Shown here: positions 34,421 through 42,208 of the stretch, in pieces
Numbering within the stretch: position 1 is the first letter of the stretch
Layout of the letters: each line of letters begins with the position of its first letter
Origin: Salipiger sp. H15
Lineage (GTDB): Bacteria; Pseudomonadota; Alphaproteobacteria; Rhodobacterales; Rhodobacteraceae
Assembly (NCBI RefSeq): GCF_040409955.1
Contig: NZ_CP123386.1
Span: 124,001-188,000 of the forward strand
Reading direction: 5' to 3'
Length of the DNA: 64,000 nt
The notes under the pieces: model-generated
The model's input: only the letters and a program-made list of their open reading frames with translations
The model's database searches: none
What the model was told of the DNA's origin: nothing
Position numbers and translations under genes: made by a program

Positions 34421-35755
34421 ATGATTACCGCCGAAGAGAACATCGACCTGTGCAGCGTCGGACGGGGGACCCTGATGGGGGACTTCTTCCGCCAGTTCTG
34501 GATCCCGGTCTGCCTCTCCTCCGAGCTTGTCGCCGATGGCGACCCCGTGCGCCTGATGATCCTCGGCGAGAAGCTGATCGGCTTCCGCGACACCGAGGGC
34601 CGGGTCGGCGTGATGGACCACCGCTGCCCGCACCGCTGCGCCTCGCTGTTCTTCGGGCGCAACGAGCATGGCGGCATCCGCTGCGCCTACCACGGCTGGA
34701 AGTTCGACGTGAACGGCAAGTGCCTCGACCAGCCGAACCTCGAGGACAAGTCCAAGTACCCCGCCGGCACCCCGGCCTATGCCTACAAGACCCGCGAGAG
34801 CGGCGGCCTCGTCTTCGCCTATTTCGGCGAGCGTCAGGACAACCCGCCGCCGCTGCCCGAGATCGAGGCGATCATGGGCGAGGGCGACGACCGCAACATC
34901 GCGCTGACCCACCGCGACTGCAACTACATGCAGGCGCTCGAAGGCGACATCGACACCTCGCACCTCGGCTTCCTGCACATGGGCGGCATCGACGGCGACA
35001 ACCTCGACATGTCCGACCCCGAGACCTACACGATCACCGAGAAGGCCCCGAAGATCAACGTCTCGGTCATGCCCTTCGGCACCATGTACTCGGCGCAGCG
35101 CGACGCGATGGACGGGCACGAACACCAGCGCTACGCCTCCTACCTCTTCCCGTTCTGGGTGACCTATCCGGGCGGCGGCGAGCTCGGCAACGCCAAGACC
35201 GCCAACGCCTGGGTGCCGATCGACGACGACAGCTGCATGATCTTCAACATCGACCTGTCGCGCGCGTCGGGCGGCGGCCACAAGAAGCTGAAGTACAAGG
35301 ACGGCACCCCGGTCTCGGGCCTCGCGCGGCCGCTCGAGTACCTGCCGACGACGACCGACTGGAAGGGCCGCTGGCGCCCGGTCAAGGATGCCAGCAACGA
35401 TTACGGCATCGACCGCGAATGGCAGCGCTCGGGCGACAGCTACACCGGCATCGTCGGCGTGCCGCTGCAGGACCAGGCGATCCAGGAGAGCATGGGCCAC
35501 GTGGTCGACCGCACCATGGAGCACCTCGCCGCCTCGGACCGCATGGTGATCCTCACCCGGCGGGTGATGCTCGACGCGGCGCTCGCCTGGCGCGACAGCA
35601 AGGAGCTGCCGGAGTTCGTCGATCACCCCGAATTCGCCCGGCAAGCGCATGGCGGCGACATCGTGGTTCCCAAGGGCACCGACTGGCTGGAAGGCTACGA
35701 GGACCACATGGCCAAGGTGAAGGGCTACGTCCCGCCCAAGGACGCGGCGGAATGA
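34421..35755 (+). CDS. Rieske non-heme iron oxygenase, large subunit
   Basis: 444-residue ring-hydroxylating or demethylating oxygenase of the phthalate 4,5-dioxygenase-like branch (single-subunit alpha-only oxygenases). Cys69 and His71 (CPHRC) with Cys88 and His91 (CAYHGWKFD) bind the Rieske cluster; His181 and His186 in GDIDTSHLGFLH bind the catalytic iron, with Asp residues just before for electron transfer. It probably oxidises an aromatic or N-heteroaromatic compound with O2. Its reductase is the next gene, overlapping by four bases. AGGAG precedes the ATG. Confidence 0.92.
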   Translation: MITAEENIDLCSVGRGTLMGDFFRQFWIPVCLSSELVADGDPVRLMILGEKLIGFRDTEGRVGVMDHRCPHRCASLFFGRNEHGGIRCAYHGWKFDVNGKCLDQPNLEDKSKYPAGTPAYAYKTRESGGLVFAYFGERQDNPPPLPEIEAIMGEGDDRNIALTHRDCNYMQALEGDIDTSHLGFLHMGGIDGDNLDMSDPETYTITEKAPKINVSVMPFGTMYSAQRDAMDGHEHQRYASYLFPFWVTYPGGGELGNAKTANAWVPIDDDSCMIFNIDLSRASGGGHKKLKYKDGTPVSGLARPLEYLPTTTDWKGRWRPVKDASNDYGIDREWQRSGDSYTGIVGVPLQDQAIQESMGHVVDRTMEHLAASDRMVILTRRVMLDAALAWRDSKELPEFVDHPEFARQAHGGDIVVPKGTDWLEGYEDHMAKVKGYVPPKDAAE

Positions 35756-36750
35756 CGGCGCATTTCTGCGCCAAGGACGAGGCCGCGCCGCAGGGCGTGG
35801 CCTCGTCCACCCCGCTCCTGCTGCGGGTCGAGGCGATCCGTTTCGAGGCGCGCACGATCCGGTCGATCGAGCTGCGCGACCCCTCGGGCCGGCCGCTGCC
35901 GCCGGTCGAGCCGGGCATGCACCTCGACCTCGCGCTGCCGGGGGAACTGATGCGCAGCTACTCGCTGACCAACGGCCCCGGGATGACCGACGCCTGGGTG
36001 ATCGGCGTCAACCGCGACCCCCGGAGCACCGGCGGTTCGGCCTATCTCTGCGAGACGCTGCGGGTCGGCGACCTGCTCGAGGTCACCCTGCCCCGCAACA
36101 CCTTTCCGCTGACCGCCGCCCCGGCGCTGTTCTTCGCCGGCGGCATCGGCGTCACGCCGATCCTGTCGATGATCCGGCACCTTGCCGCGAAGGGCATCGA
36201 CTGGCGGCTGGTCTATGCCGCGCGCAGCCGCAGCGACGCCGCCTTCCTGCCCGCGCTCGCCGCGCTCGACCCCGAGGGCACCCGCGTCCACCTGCATTTC
36301 GACGACGCCGAGGGCACGGTGCTCGACCTTGCCGCCCATGTCGCCGAGGCGCCCGCCGGAACGCATCTCTACTGCTGCGGCCCCGCGCCCATGCTCGACG
36401 CCTTCGAGGCCGCCACCGCCGACCGCCCCGCCGGGCAGGTGCATCTCGAGCGCTTCCAGGGCGGCGAGGTCGCCGGCGCCGAGACCGGCTTTACCGTCGT
36501 GCTGAAACGCTCGGGCCGCGAGTTCACCGTCGCCCCCGGATCGACCATCATCGAGACGCTTCAGGAGGCGGGCGTGCGCGTCTCCTACTCCTGCCGCTCG
36601 GGCGTCTGCGGCACCTGCGAGACGCGGGTCATCGAGGGCACCCCGGACCACCGCGACAACCTGCTCTCCGAGCGCGAGCGCGAGAGCGGCAAGGTGATGC
36701 TGATCTGCTGCTCCCTCGCCAAGAGCGAACGGCTGGTGCTCGACCTCTGA
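35752..36750 (+). CDS. Oxygenase reductase (FMN/NAD domain plus 2Fe-2S ferredoxin)
   Basis: 332-residue phthalate-dioxygenase-reductase-type protein. RSYSLTNGP near residue 70 is the flavin-binding motif, GGIGVTPILSMI near residue 132 and YCCGPAPMLDAF the NAD domain, and the C-terminal ferredoxin has Cys281, Cys286 and Cys289 (CRSGVCGTC) plus a late Cys at 319 or 320. It passes electrons from NADH to the Rieske oxygenase. Start overlaps the oxygenase stop (ATGA). Confidence 0.93.
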   Translation: MTAHFCAKDEAAPQGVASSTPLLLRVEAIRFEARTIRSIELRDPSGRPLPPVEPGMHLDLALPGELMRSYSLTNGPGMTDAWVIGVNRDPRSTGGSAYLCETLRVGDLLEVTLPRNTFPLTAAPALFFAGGIGVTPILSMIRHLAAKGIDWRLVYAARSRSDAAFLPALAALDPEGTRVHLHFDDAEGTVLDLAAHVAEAPAGTHLYCCGPAPMLDAFEAATADRPAGQVHLERFQGGEVAGAETGFTVVLKRSGREFTVAPGSTIIETLQEAGVRVSYSCRSGVCGTCETRVIEGTPDHRDNLLSERERESGKVMLICCSLAKSERLVLDL

Positions 36751-36770
36751 TAACTCCCCGACTGGCATGG

Positions 36771-36799
36771 CCCCGCGGAGCAATCCGCGGGGATTTTTT
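36771..36799 (+). terminator. Rho-independent terminator of the Rieske operon
   Basis: Perfect nine-base stem CCCCGCGGA (36771-36779) and TCCGCGGGG (36784-36792), four-base loop, then ATTTTTTG. It lies 20 bases after the reductase stop and just before the IS element. Confidence 0.9.
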
Positions 36800-36827
36800 G
36801 TCCCGCGCGGAGATCTAGGGTCAGGAT

Positions 36828-37217
36828 TCATAACCAGTAGATGACGAGGGCGGCTAGGGCGACGGCCGAAAGGAAGACCTTCGGGCACCGGTCATATCGG
36901 GTGGCCACACGCCTCCAGTCCTTGAGCCTTCCGAACATGATCTCGATGCGATTGCGCCGCTTGTATCGGCGTTTGTCGTATTTGACCGGCTTCTTGCGTT
37001 TCTTTCGGCCTGGGATACAGGCGCGTATCCCTTTGTTCTGCAGCGCTTCTCTGAACCAATCAGCGTCATAGCCACGATCCCCGAGCAGCCATTTGACGTT
37101 TGGTAGGCCGCTGAGCAATACGCGTGCGCCGATGTAATCGCTGACCTGTCCGGCGGTGACGAACAGGTCGATCGGTCGTCCCAGACTGTCGCAGATGGCG
37201 TGCAGCTTGGTGTTCAT
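36828..37217 (-). CDS. IS5-family transposase, C-terminal frame (OrfB)
   Basis: Frame of 129 residues from its first ATG; it is open back to the slippery run near 37266 and reads GGRGRLIGRTKGGMNTKLHA there, so it is expressed mainly by -1 frameshift from OrfA. LLGDRGYDADWF carries the second Asp and RRNRIEIMFGRLKDWRR the Glu of the DDE triad. No internal stop is seen, so the element may still be active. Confidence 0.9.
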   Translation of the reverse strand: MNTKLHAICDSLGRPIDLFVTAGQVSDYIGARVLLSGLPNVKWLLGDRGYDADWFREALQNKGIRACIPGRKKRKKPVKYDKRRYKRRNRIEIMFGRLKDWRRVATRYDRCPKVFLSAVALAALVIYWL

Positions 37218-37237
37218 GCCGCCTTTGGTTCGACCGA

Positions 37238-37585
37238 TCAGGCGACCGCGCCCCCCTTTTTTGCGGCCATGCTGGTCGCCGTTCGATGGGCCTTGAGATA
37301 TGTCGCGTCGATCATCACGGTCTTCTCTTCGCCGTGCTCAGCGGCCAGACCTGCCATCATCCGAGCGAAGATGCCTTTCTCGCTCCACCGCTTCCACCGG
37401 CTGTAGAGCGTCTTGTGCGGACCGTACTCCTTCGGCGCATCCCGCCAACGCAAGCCATTGCGATTGATGAAGATAATCCCACTCAAAACCCGTCTATCAT
37501 CGACCCGAGGCTTACCATGAGGCTTGGGGAAGAAAGGGGCCAGGCGTGCCATCTGCGCGTCGGTCAGCCAGAAGAGATCGCTCAT
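37238..37585 (-). CDS. IS5-family transposase, N-terminal frame (OrfA)
   Basis: 115-residue frame beginning MSDLFWLTDAQMARL, a typical IS427-group DUF4096 domain with VDDRRVLSGIIFINRNGLRW; VMIDATYLKAH near residue 90 holds the first catalytic Asp of the DDE triad. Near its end an AAAAAAGGGGGG run (minus strand, around 37255-37266) would let the ribosome slip back one base into OrfB, making the full transposase. Confidence 0.9.
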   Translation of the reverse strand: MSDLFWLTDAQMARLAPFFPKPHGKPRVDDRRVLSGIIFINRNGLRWRDAPKEYGPHKTLYSRWKRWSEKGIFARMMAGLAAEHGEEKTVMIDATYLKAHRTATSMAAKKGGAVA

Positions 37586-37648
37586 GTCACCGCTCCGTTT
37601 TCGAAGCCGTGAATCATGCTGTTCGAGCGAAATCAATGCATCCTGACC

Positions 37649-37906
37649 CTAGTAGATATCCATCGAGGTCGGCCCCTGGCTTATTTCCGCGAGGGGGCCG
37701 GCCTCGATCTCCTGCTCGATGCGGATTCGCAGCCGTCGCGCCGCGCGCCAGGTCAGGACCATCTCCTGGCTCACCGCCTTGCCCTCAATGTGGTCCGCGC
37801 TCAGGACCAGCGCCGACCAGTAGTTCTCGTGCTGCGTCAGCGCGTGGAGAAGGCTGGCGACTTCCCGCCCTTCGAAGCTGGTTTCCAATTTCCGTACCCG
37901 TACCAT
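37649..37906 (-). CDS. Small hypothetical protein, possibly cut by the IS
   Basis: 85-residue frame (MVRVRKLETS at the N-terminus) with GAGG about seven bases before the ATG at 37906. The middle is amphipathic helical, rich in Leu, Ala and Arg (TWRAARRLRIRIEQEIEAG). I recognise no family. The stop codon lies in the CTAG duplicated by the IS insertion, so the original C-terminus was probably lost. Codon use is less GC-rich in third positions than in neighbours, which suggests foreign origin. Confidence 0.4.
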   Translation of the reverse strand: MVRVRKLETSFEGREVASLLHALTQHENYWSALVLSADHIEGKAVSQEMVLTWRAARRLRIRIEQEIEAGPLAEISQGPTSMDIY

Positions 37907-38359
37907 CCGAGACCTCAACAGTAACAATTCCAGTGCAAACGGGCAAAGGCCCGCCGGAGCATTGGGGCAGCGTGATGGTCTGTCCTCGATGGAAACCCAT
38001 ATGTCGCCGAATTCCGCGGCTTTCAATTCCTCACCTGCCCGGAATCATGGTTCCACATAAATCGAGCGATTCCAAGAAAATGAGTGATCCCTGCAATTGC
38101 ATATATACCAAAGATATAAATATCGCTCAGGATATATACTTATTGGACGGTAGCGGCCATCATATCGGATATGCATATCAAAACCCCGGCACTTGAGGAT
38201 TACCCGGATCGTCGTGCCTTCGACTCATATGGCGCGCGGGCTGGATATGACTTTCGTCCCGTCAATCCAGCCCCATATCGGCGGCATCCGGAAGCGTTCC
38301 ACCCGGAAAGCAGGAGCCTGCCGCGACTGGGGCGCGGCAGGCTCGGGGTTTACGGAGGC
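37907..38359. other. AT-richer gap right of the IS
   Basis: About 450 bases without a supported gene. The stretch around 38090-38190 is strikingly AT-rich for this window, with overlapping ATATA-type repeats and TATACCAAAG resembling half of the recurrent GntR site. It may be a remnant of imported DNA. The hairpin at 38314-38344 belongs to the ABC operon on its right. Confidence 0.5.
38314..38344 (-). terminator. Hairpin terminator after the first NitT/TauT operon
   Basis: Perfect 12-base stem GAGCCTGCCGCG (38314-38325) and CGCGGCAGGCTC (38333-38344) with seven-base loop, 15 bases after the permease stop on the minus strand. The T run after it is weak (CTGCTTTCC). Confidence 0.65.
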
Positions 38360-39178
38360 TCAGCCCTTGCCCGACAGCTCGACGCTCTCGCGCCAGGGGA
38401 TCGCCACGCGCTCGAGCCAGGTCAGCAGCCCGAAGAAGCTCATCCCCATCACCGAGATCAGGATGATCGAGGCGAATTGCCGGGCAATGTCGAAGTTGGC
38501 CCCGGCGATCAGGATGAGGTAGCCGAGCCCCTTGTCGGCCCCGATGAACTCGGCGACGATCGCGCCGATGACCGAGAGCGCGGTGGCCAGCTTCAACCCG
38601 CCGAAGACGAAGGGCAGCGCCTTGGGCAGGCGGAACTTCCAGAAGATCTGCCAGCCGTTCGCCCCCATCGAGCGCGCAAGGTGCAGCATCTCGGGGGTCG
38701 TGGCGCGCAGCCCCATGACCGTGTTGATCACGATGGGGAAGAAGCTCAGCATGATGACGATGACGATCTTCGGCGTGATGCCGTAGCCGAACCAGCTCAG
38801 CAGCAGCGGCGCCACCGCGACCTTGGGAATGGTCTGGCTCATCACGATGATCGGGAAGACCGCCCGCGCCATGAAGCGCGAGTAGACCACCGAGACCGCC
38901 AGCGGCACGGCGATGGCGACCGCGCAGGCAAAGCCGAAGAGGATCTCGCCCATGGTCACCAGCGCGTTGGGCCAGAGCCGGTGCCAGTAGCTGACGATCT
39001 CGGCCATGATCACCGAGGGCGCGGGCAGGATGTATTCCGGGATCTCGCGCCAGCGCACCATCAGCTCCCAGAAGAGCAGCAGCGCGATCAGCGTCCAGAC
39101 CGCCGGGGGGATGCGCTCTCCCAGCTGTTTCAAGGGGTTGCGGCGGGCGATGTAGGTGGTGTCGGGAACCGAGGCCAT
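38360..39178 (-). CDS. NitT/TauT-family ABC transporter permease, copy 1
   Basis: 272-residue permease with six hydrophobic segments. EAA-type loop: LARSMGANGWQIFWKFRLPKALPF near residues 175-200. ADKGLGYLI in the last third is typical of SsuC/TauC/ThiX-like permeases. GGAGG for this gene lies in the end of the ATPase gene, four bases upstream. It works with the ATPase at 39183 and the binding protein at 40961. Confidence 0.92.
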   Translation of the reverse strand: MASVPDTTYIARRNPLKQLGERIPPAVWTLIALLLFWELMVRWREIPEYILPAPSVIMAEIVSYWHRLWPNALVTMGEILFGFACAVAIAVPLAVSVVYSRFMARAVFPIIVMSQTIPKVAVAPLLLSWFGYGITPKIVIVIMLSFFPIVINTVMGLRATTPEMLHLARSMGANGWQIFWKFRLPKALPFVFGGLKLATALSVIGAIVAEFIGADKGLGYLILIAGANFDIARQFASIILISVMGMSFFGLLTWLERVAIPWRESVELSGKG

Positions 39179-39182
39179 GGGT

Positions 39183-39989
39183 TCATTCCTCCTTGAAGAC
39201 GCCGAGGGACTTGAAGATCTCGGTCAGTTCGCGGACGTAGCCGATGAACTTGGGATCCTCGCGCATGGCGAGGCGGCGGGGGCGCGGCAGGTCGATCTCG
39301 AGCACCCGCTCGATCCGCCCCGGGCGCGGCGTCATCACCACCACCCGGTCCGACAGGAAGACCGCCTCGGAGATCGAGTGGGTGATGAAGAACACCGTCA
39401 TGTCGCGCGCCGAACAGAGCTTCAGCAGGTCGATCTGCAGCTGGTCGCGGGTCATCGCGTCGAGCGCGCCGAAGGGCTCGTCCATCAGCAGCAGCGGCGG
39501 CTGGTGCAGCAGCGAGCGGCAGATCGAGACCCGCTGGCGCATCCCGCCCGAAAGCTCGCGCGGATAGGCGTCCTCGAAGTCCTGCAGCGAGACCATGCGC
39601 AGGAGCTCGCGGGCGCGGGTGCGGGCCTCGGTCATGTCGCTCTTGCGGATCTCGGCCTGCAGCAGCACGTTGTCGAGTGCCGAGCGCCACTCGAGCAGCA
39701 CGTCCTGCTGGAAGACGATGCCGAGGTCCGAGTTCGGCCCGGCGATGCTGGTGCCATCCACGGTGATCTCTCCGGCGCTGCGCCCGAGAAGCCCCGAGAG
39801 CAGCATGAGCAGCGTCGACTTCCCGCAGCCGGACGGGCCGACCACCGAGACGAACTCGCCGCGGCGGATGTCGAGGTCGATGGTGCGCAGCGCCTCGACC
39901 TCGCCCTTGCGGCCGGAGAAGACCTTGGTCACCCCCGAGATGCTGACATGAGGGGGCGCGAGGTCCCCGTTGCTTGGCATGACGTTCAT
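39183..39989 (-). CDS. NitT/TauT-family ABC transporter ATPase, copy 1
   Basis: 268-residue ABC ATPase. Walker A GPSGCGKST, Q-loop FQQD, signature LSGGMRQRV, Walker B LLLMDEPFGALD and switch His in ITHSISEAV are all intact, in the order of the SsuB/TauB/ThiZ branch. A downstream in-frame ATG at 39980 is an alternative start. A small GGCCCC/GGGGCC hairpin at 40036-40052 separates it from the SDR gene. Confidence 0.92.
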   Translation of the reverse strand: MNVMPSNGDLAPPHVSISGVTKVFSGRKGEVEALRTIDLDIRRGEFVSVVGPSGCGKSTLLMLLSGLLGRSAGEITVDGTSIAGPNSDLGIVFQQDVLLEWRSALDNVLLQAEIRKSDMTEARTRARELLRMVSLQDFEDAYPRELSGGMRQRVSICRSLLHQPPLLLMDEPFGALDAMTRDQLQIDLLKLCSARDMTVFFITHSISEAVFLSDRVVVMTPRPGRIERVLEIDLPRPRRLAMREDPKFIGYVRELTEIFKSLGVFKEE

Positions 39990-40067
39990 TCTGTGCGGCC
40001 GGTGACCCGGCCCCCCTGTTGTGTGTGGTGAACGCGGCCCCCTGAAGGGGCCGGGCTGGTGTCTGCG

Positions 40068-40856
40068 TCAGATCGCACGGATCGCGCCGCCGTCGATGCG
40101 GATGGTGCTGCCGGTGACGTATCCGGCGGCCGCGCTGGCGAGGAAGGCGGCGACGGCGCCGAACTCGGCCGGGGTGCCGTAGCGCCCGGCGGGAATGCTC
40201 GCGGCCGAGGCGCGGGCCACCTCCTCGACGGTCTTGCCGGTCTTGGCGGCGGCGGAAGCGTCAAGCTCGGCGGTGCGGGCGGTGGCGATGCGCCCCGGCG
40301 CCAGCACGTTGACCGTGACGCCGTCGGCCGCGACCTCGCCGGCGAGCGATTTCATGAAGCCGACGAGCGAGGCGCGCAGCGCGTTCGACATCGGCAGGTG
40401 CGGGATCGGCTGGATCACCCCCGAGGAGGCGACGGTGAGCACCCTTCCCCAGCCGCGCGCCCGCATCCCCGGCACCAGCGCCAGCGTCAGGCGCAGCACC
40501 GGGTCGATCATCCTGCCGTACTGCGCTGCCATCTCCTCGGGGTCGATGGCGCTCGGCAGGCCCGGGGGCGGGCCGCCGGTATTGGCGACGAGAATGTCCA
40601 CCCGGCCGGTCTGCCGCGTCGCGGCCGCGAGCATCGCCTCGACCGCGCCGGATACCCCGAATTCCGCCGCGACCATGTCGCAGCGGGCGCGCTGGTCCCC
40701 GGGCAGCGCGGCGATCGCCGCCTGCAGCTTCTCGGCCGAGCGGGCGGCGAGGGTGACGCTGGCGCCTTCGGCCAGCAGGCTCTGCGCGATGGCCAGCCCC
40801 AGCCCCGAGCTTGCGCCGGTGACGAGGGCATGCCTGCCCGAGAGTTCGAAATCCAT
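40068..40856 (-). CDS. Atypical SDR oxidoreductase without the Tyr-Lys pair
   Basis: 262-residue SDR. The cofactor loop TGASSGLG is normal and VANTGGPPPG near residue 90 marks the subgroup called BKR-3-like. After the catalytic Ser region (TVASSGVIQP) the segment that should read Tyr-x3-Lys is PMSNALR, with Met156 and Leu160 in those places. The Asn of the usual tetrad is also replaced (IDPV). Other members of this subgroup read LSNA(L/V)R here, so it is a family trait rather than damage. Role unknown; embedded in the ABC operon, between ATPase and binding protein. ATG at 40856 chosen over a longer unsupported N-terminus. Confidence 0.85.
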   Translation of the reverse strand: MDFELSGRHALVTGASSGLGLAIAQSLLAEGASVTLAARSAEKLQAAIAALPGDQRARCDMVAAEFGVSGAVEAMLAAATRQTGRVDILVANTGGPPPGLPSAIDPEEMAAQYGRMIDPVLRLTLALVPGMRARGWGRVLTVASSGVIQPIPHLPMSNALRASLVGFMKSLAGEVAADGVTVNVLAPGRIATARTAELDASAAAKTGKTVEEVARASAASIPAGRYGTPAEFGAVAAFLASAAAGYVTGSTIRIDGGAIRAI

Positions 40857-40960
40857 GGGCCTGTCTTTCCGCCGGCGCGCGCCGGCACGTCCTGCCGGTT
40901 GCCCGGCTGTCATGGGAAACGGGGGCCGGGCGGCCCCCGCCTGGGATCAGGGCGCTGCGC

Positions 40961-41971
40961 TTACTGCGTCAGGACCGGCAGGTAGGCATCCGAGTAGATG
41001 TCAGCCGGGGTGAGGCCGGGCGTCATGCCCGAGTATTTCTCGAGCAGCGAGATGGTCAGCTCGACGTCCGACGGCGCGACCCAGCCATAGGGTTTGCCCT
41101 CGGAGGCGGCCGTGTGCTCGTATTTCTGCATCACCTTGATCTCCTGCAGGATCGCGTCGGCATCGGCGTCCGGGCGGTACTCCATGAAGATGTCGCGCGC
41201 GGCCTCGGGATCGGCGGCGACGTCGGCCTTGCCCTTCTGCAGCGCCGCGATGAAGCCCTTCACCGCGTCACCGTGCTCGGCCAGCCAGTCCTTCTTCACG
41301 ATCACCGACGAGCCGATGAGGTTCACGCCGTAATCGGCAAAGAGCAGCGGCTCCTCGATCGGGCGCTGCGCGGCAACCTTGTCGCCATCGGGGTTGGCCC
41401 AGCCGTTGATGAAGTCGACGTCGCCCTTGAGCAGCGCCACGCGGTCGGCGCCGCCGTTGATGACGATGAGTTCGACCTTGTCGAAATCGACGCCGTTGGC
41501 CTCGGCGAAGGCGCGGATCATGCCGTCCTCGAGGTTGCCCGCGTCGGTGCCGAGGCGCTTGCCCTCGATGTCCTTGGGCTCCTTGATGCCCGAGCCCTCG
41601 AGCGAGATGATCGAGGTCGGGTCCTTCTGCAGGAGCCCCGCGACCGAGATGATGTCGCGCGCGCCAGCCGCCTGCTGCGCCTGCGCCAGCGCGCCCATGC
41701 CGGCGATGCCGATGTCGAAGTCGCCGCTGCCGATCGCCTGGATCGTGCCGGTCGAGCCGTTGCCGTCGACGATCTCGACCTCGAGACCGGCCTCGGCGAA
41801 ATAGCCCTTCTCGGCGGCCATGAAGACCGGGGCATCAACGCCGCCGGCAATCCAGGCAAGGCGCAGGCGGACGTCCTGCAGGTCCGCGGCCGAGGCCAGG
41901 CCCGGCAGCGCGAGGCTGGCAAAGGCACCGACAGCGAGCGCCCTGAAGTCTATGCGAAGTTGCTTTGTCAT
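40961..41971 (-). CDS. NitT/TauT-family substrate-binding protein, copy 1
   Basis: 336-residue periplasmic protein with a Sec signal (ALAVGAFASLALPGLASA, cleavage near residue 29) and an NMT1/SsuA-like fold: RLRLAWIAGGVDAPVFMAAE, GSGDFDIGIAGMGALAQA. Ligands of this family include sulfonates, nitrate, pyrimidine fragments and aromatic acids; the ligand here is not readable. A GC hairpin (40921-40938) after the gene may favour its higher expression over the genes behind it. A TGGTATACCA site lies about 50 bases before its start. Confidence 0.9.
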   Translation of the reverse strand: MTKQLRIDFRALAVGAFASLALPGLASAADLQDVRLRLAWIAGGVDAPVFMAAEKGYFAEAGLEVEIVDGNGSTGTIQAIGSGDFDIGIAGMGALAQAQQAAGARDIISVAGLLQKDPTSIISLEGSGIKEPKDIEGKRLGTDAGNLEDGMIRAFAEANGVDFDKVELIVINGGADRVALLKGDVDFINGWANPDGDKVAAQRPIEEPLLFADYGVNLIGSSVIVKKDWLAEHGDAVKGFIAALQKGKADVAADPEAARDIFMEYRPDADADAILQEIKVMQKYEHTAASEGKPYGWVAPSDVELTISLLEKYSGMTPGLTPADIYSDAYLPVLTQ

Positions 41972-42018
41972 TGTGGTTCCCTGCTGTTTTGCGTGCCGGG
42001 TCTTTTATGGCACATTGG

Positions 42019-42028
42019 TGGTATACCA
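42019..42028. promoter_or_regulatory. FCD-GntR operator-like site, NitT/TauT operon 1
   Basis: Perfect TGGTATACCA palindrome 48 bases upstream of the binding-protein start (minus strand), between a terminator and the gene. It marks an independent, probably repressed promoter. Confidence 0.72.
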
Positions 42029-42141
42029 TCGGAATTCCCAAAACCGATTCAGATCCAGAGTTTTTGCGGGCGCGGGGGGAAAATCCGGGTCTTCGCGGCG
42101 CGGCTGCCTGAAAAGGTGGCGCTTGCCCGGCCTGCTGCCGG

Positions 42142-42169
42142 AAAAAGATAGCCGCCCCGAAGGGCGGCT
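42142..42169 (-). terminator. Terminator of nitrilase copy 2
   Basis: Stem AGCCGCCC (42150-42157) with GGGCGGCT (42162-42169); on the minus strand the loop is TTCG and the stem is followed by ATCTTTTTC. It is 40 bases after the nitrilase stop and separates it from the ABC operon. Confidence 0.82.
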
Positions 42170-42208
42170 TGCGCGTGGTCTCTTGTCCGGTCGCCGGAAG
42201 GTGGCCGA

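Larger units (their letters stand above)
36819..37648 (-). mobile_element. IS5-family insertion sequence (IS427-like), complete
   Basis: 830-bp element. Its ends are imperfect inverted repeats beginning GGTCAGGAT (36819-36827 and complement at 37640-37648). CTAG stands on both sides (36815-36818 and 37649-37652), a likely four-base target duplication in the YTAR form favoured by the IS427 group. It encodes two overlapping transposase frames joined by a frameshift. It is inserted after the Rieske operon terminator, so it has not broken that operon, but it touches the end of a small gene to its right. Confidence 0.9.

Noticed and set aside
32552..35707. A 1051-residue minus-strand open frame opposite the nitrilase-Rieske genes
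   Set aside because: GC-rich DNA leaves the antisense frame of real genes open. Composition is rich in His, Arg, Val and Gly without domains, and the plus-strand genes have clear catalytic motifs.
38100..38112. ATATATACCAAAG as another GntR operator
   Set aside because: Only the right half matches; the TGG arm is missing and no gene start follows within 200 bases.
38360..41971. Naming the first ABC system as a taurine or sulfonate transporter
   Set aside because: Family resemblance is to the wide NitT/TauT group; no TauD- or SsuD-like enzyme is next to it, so ligand cannot be assigned.
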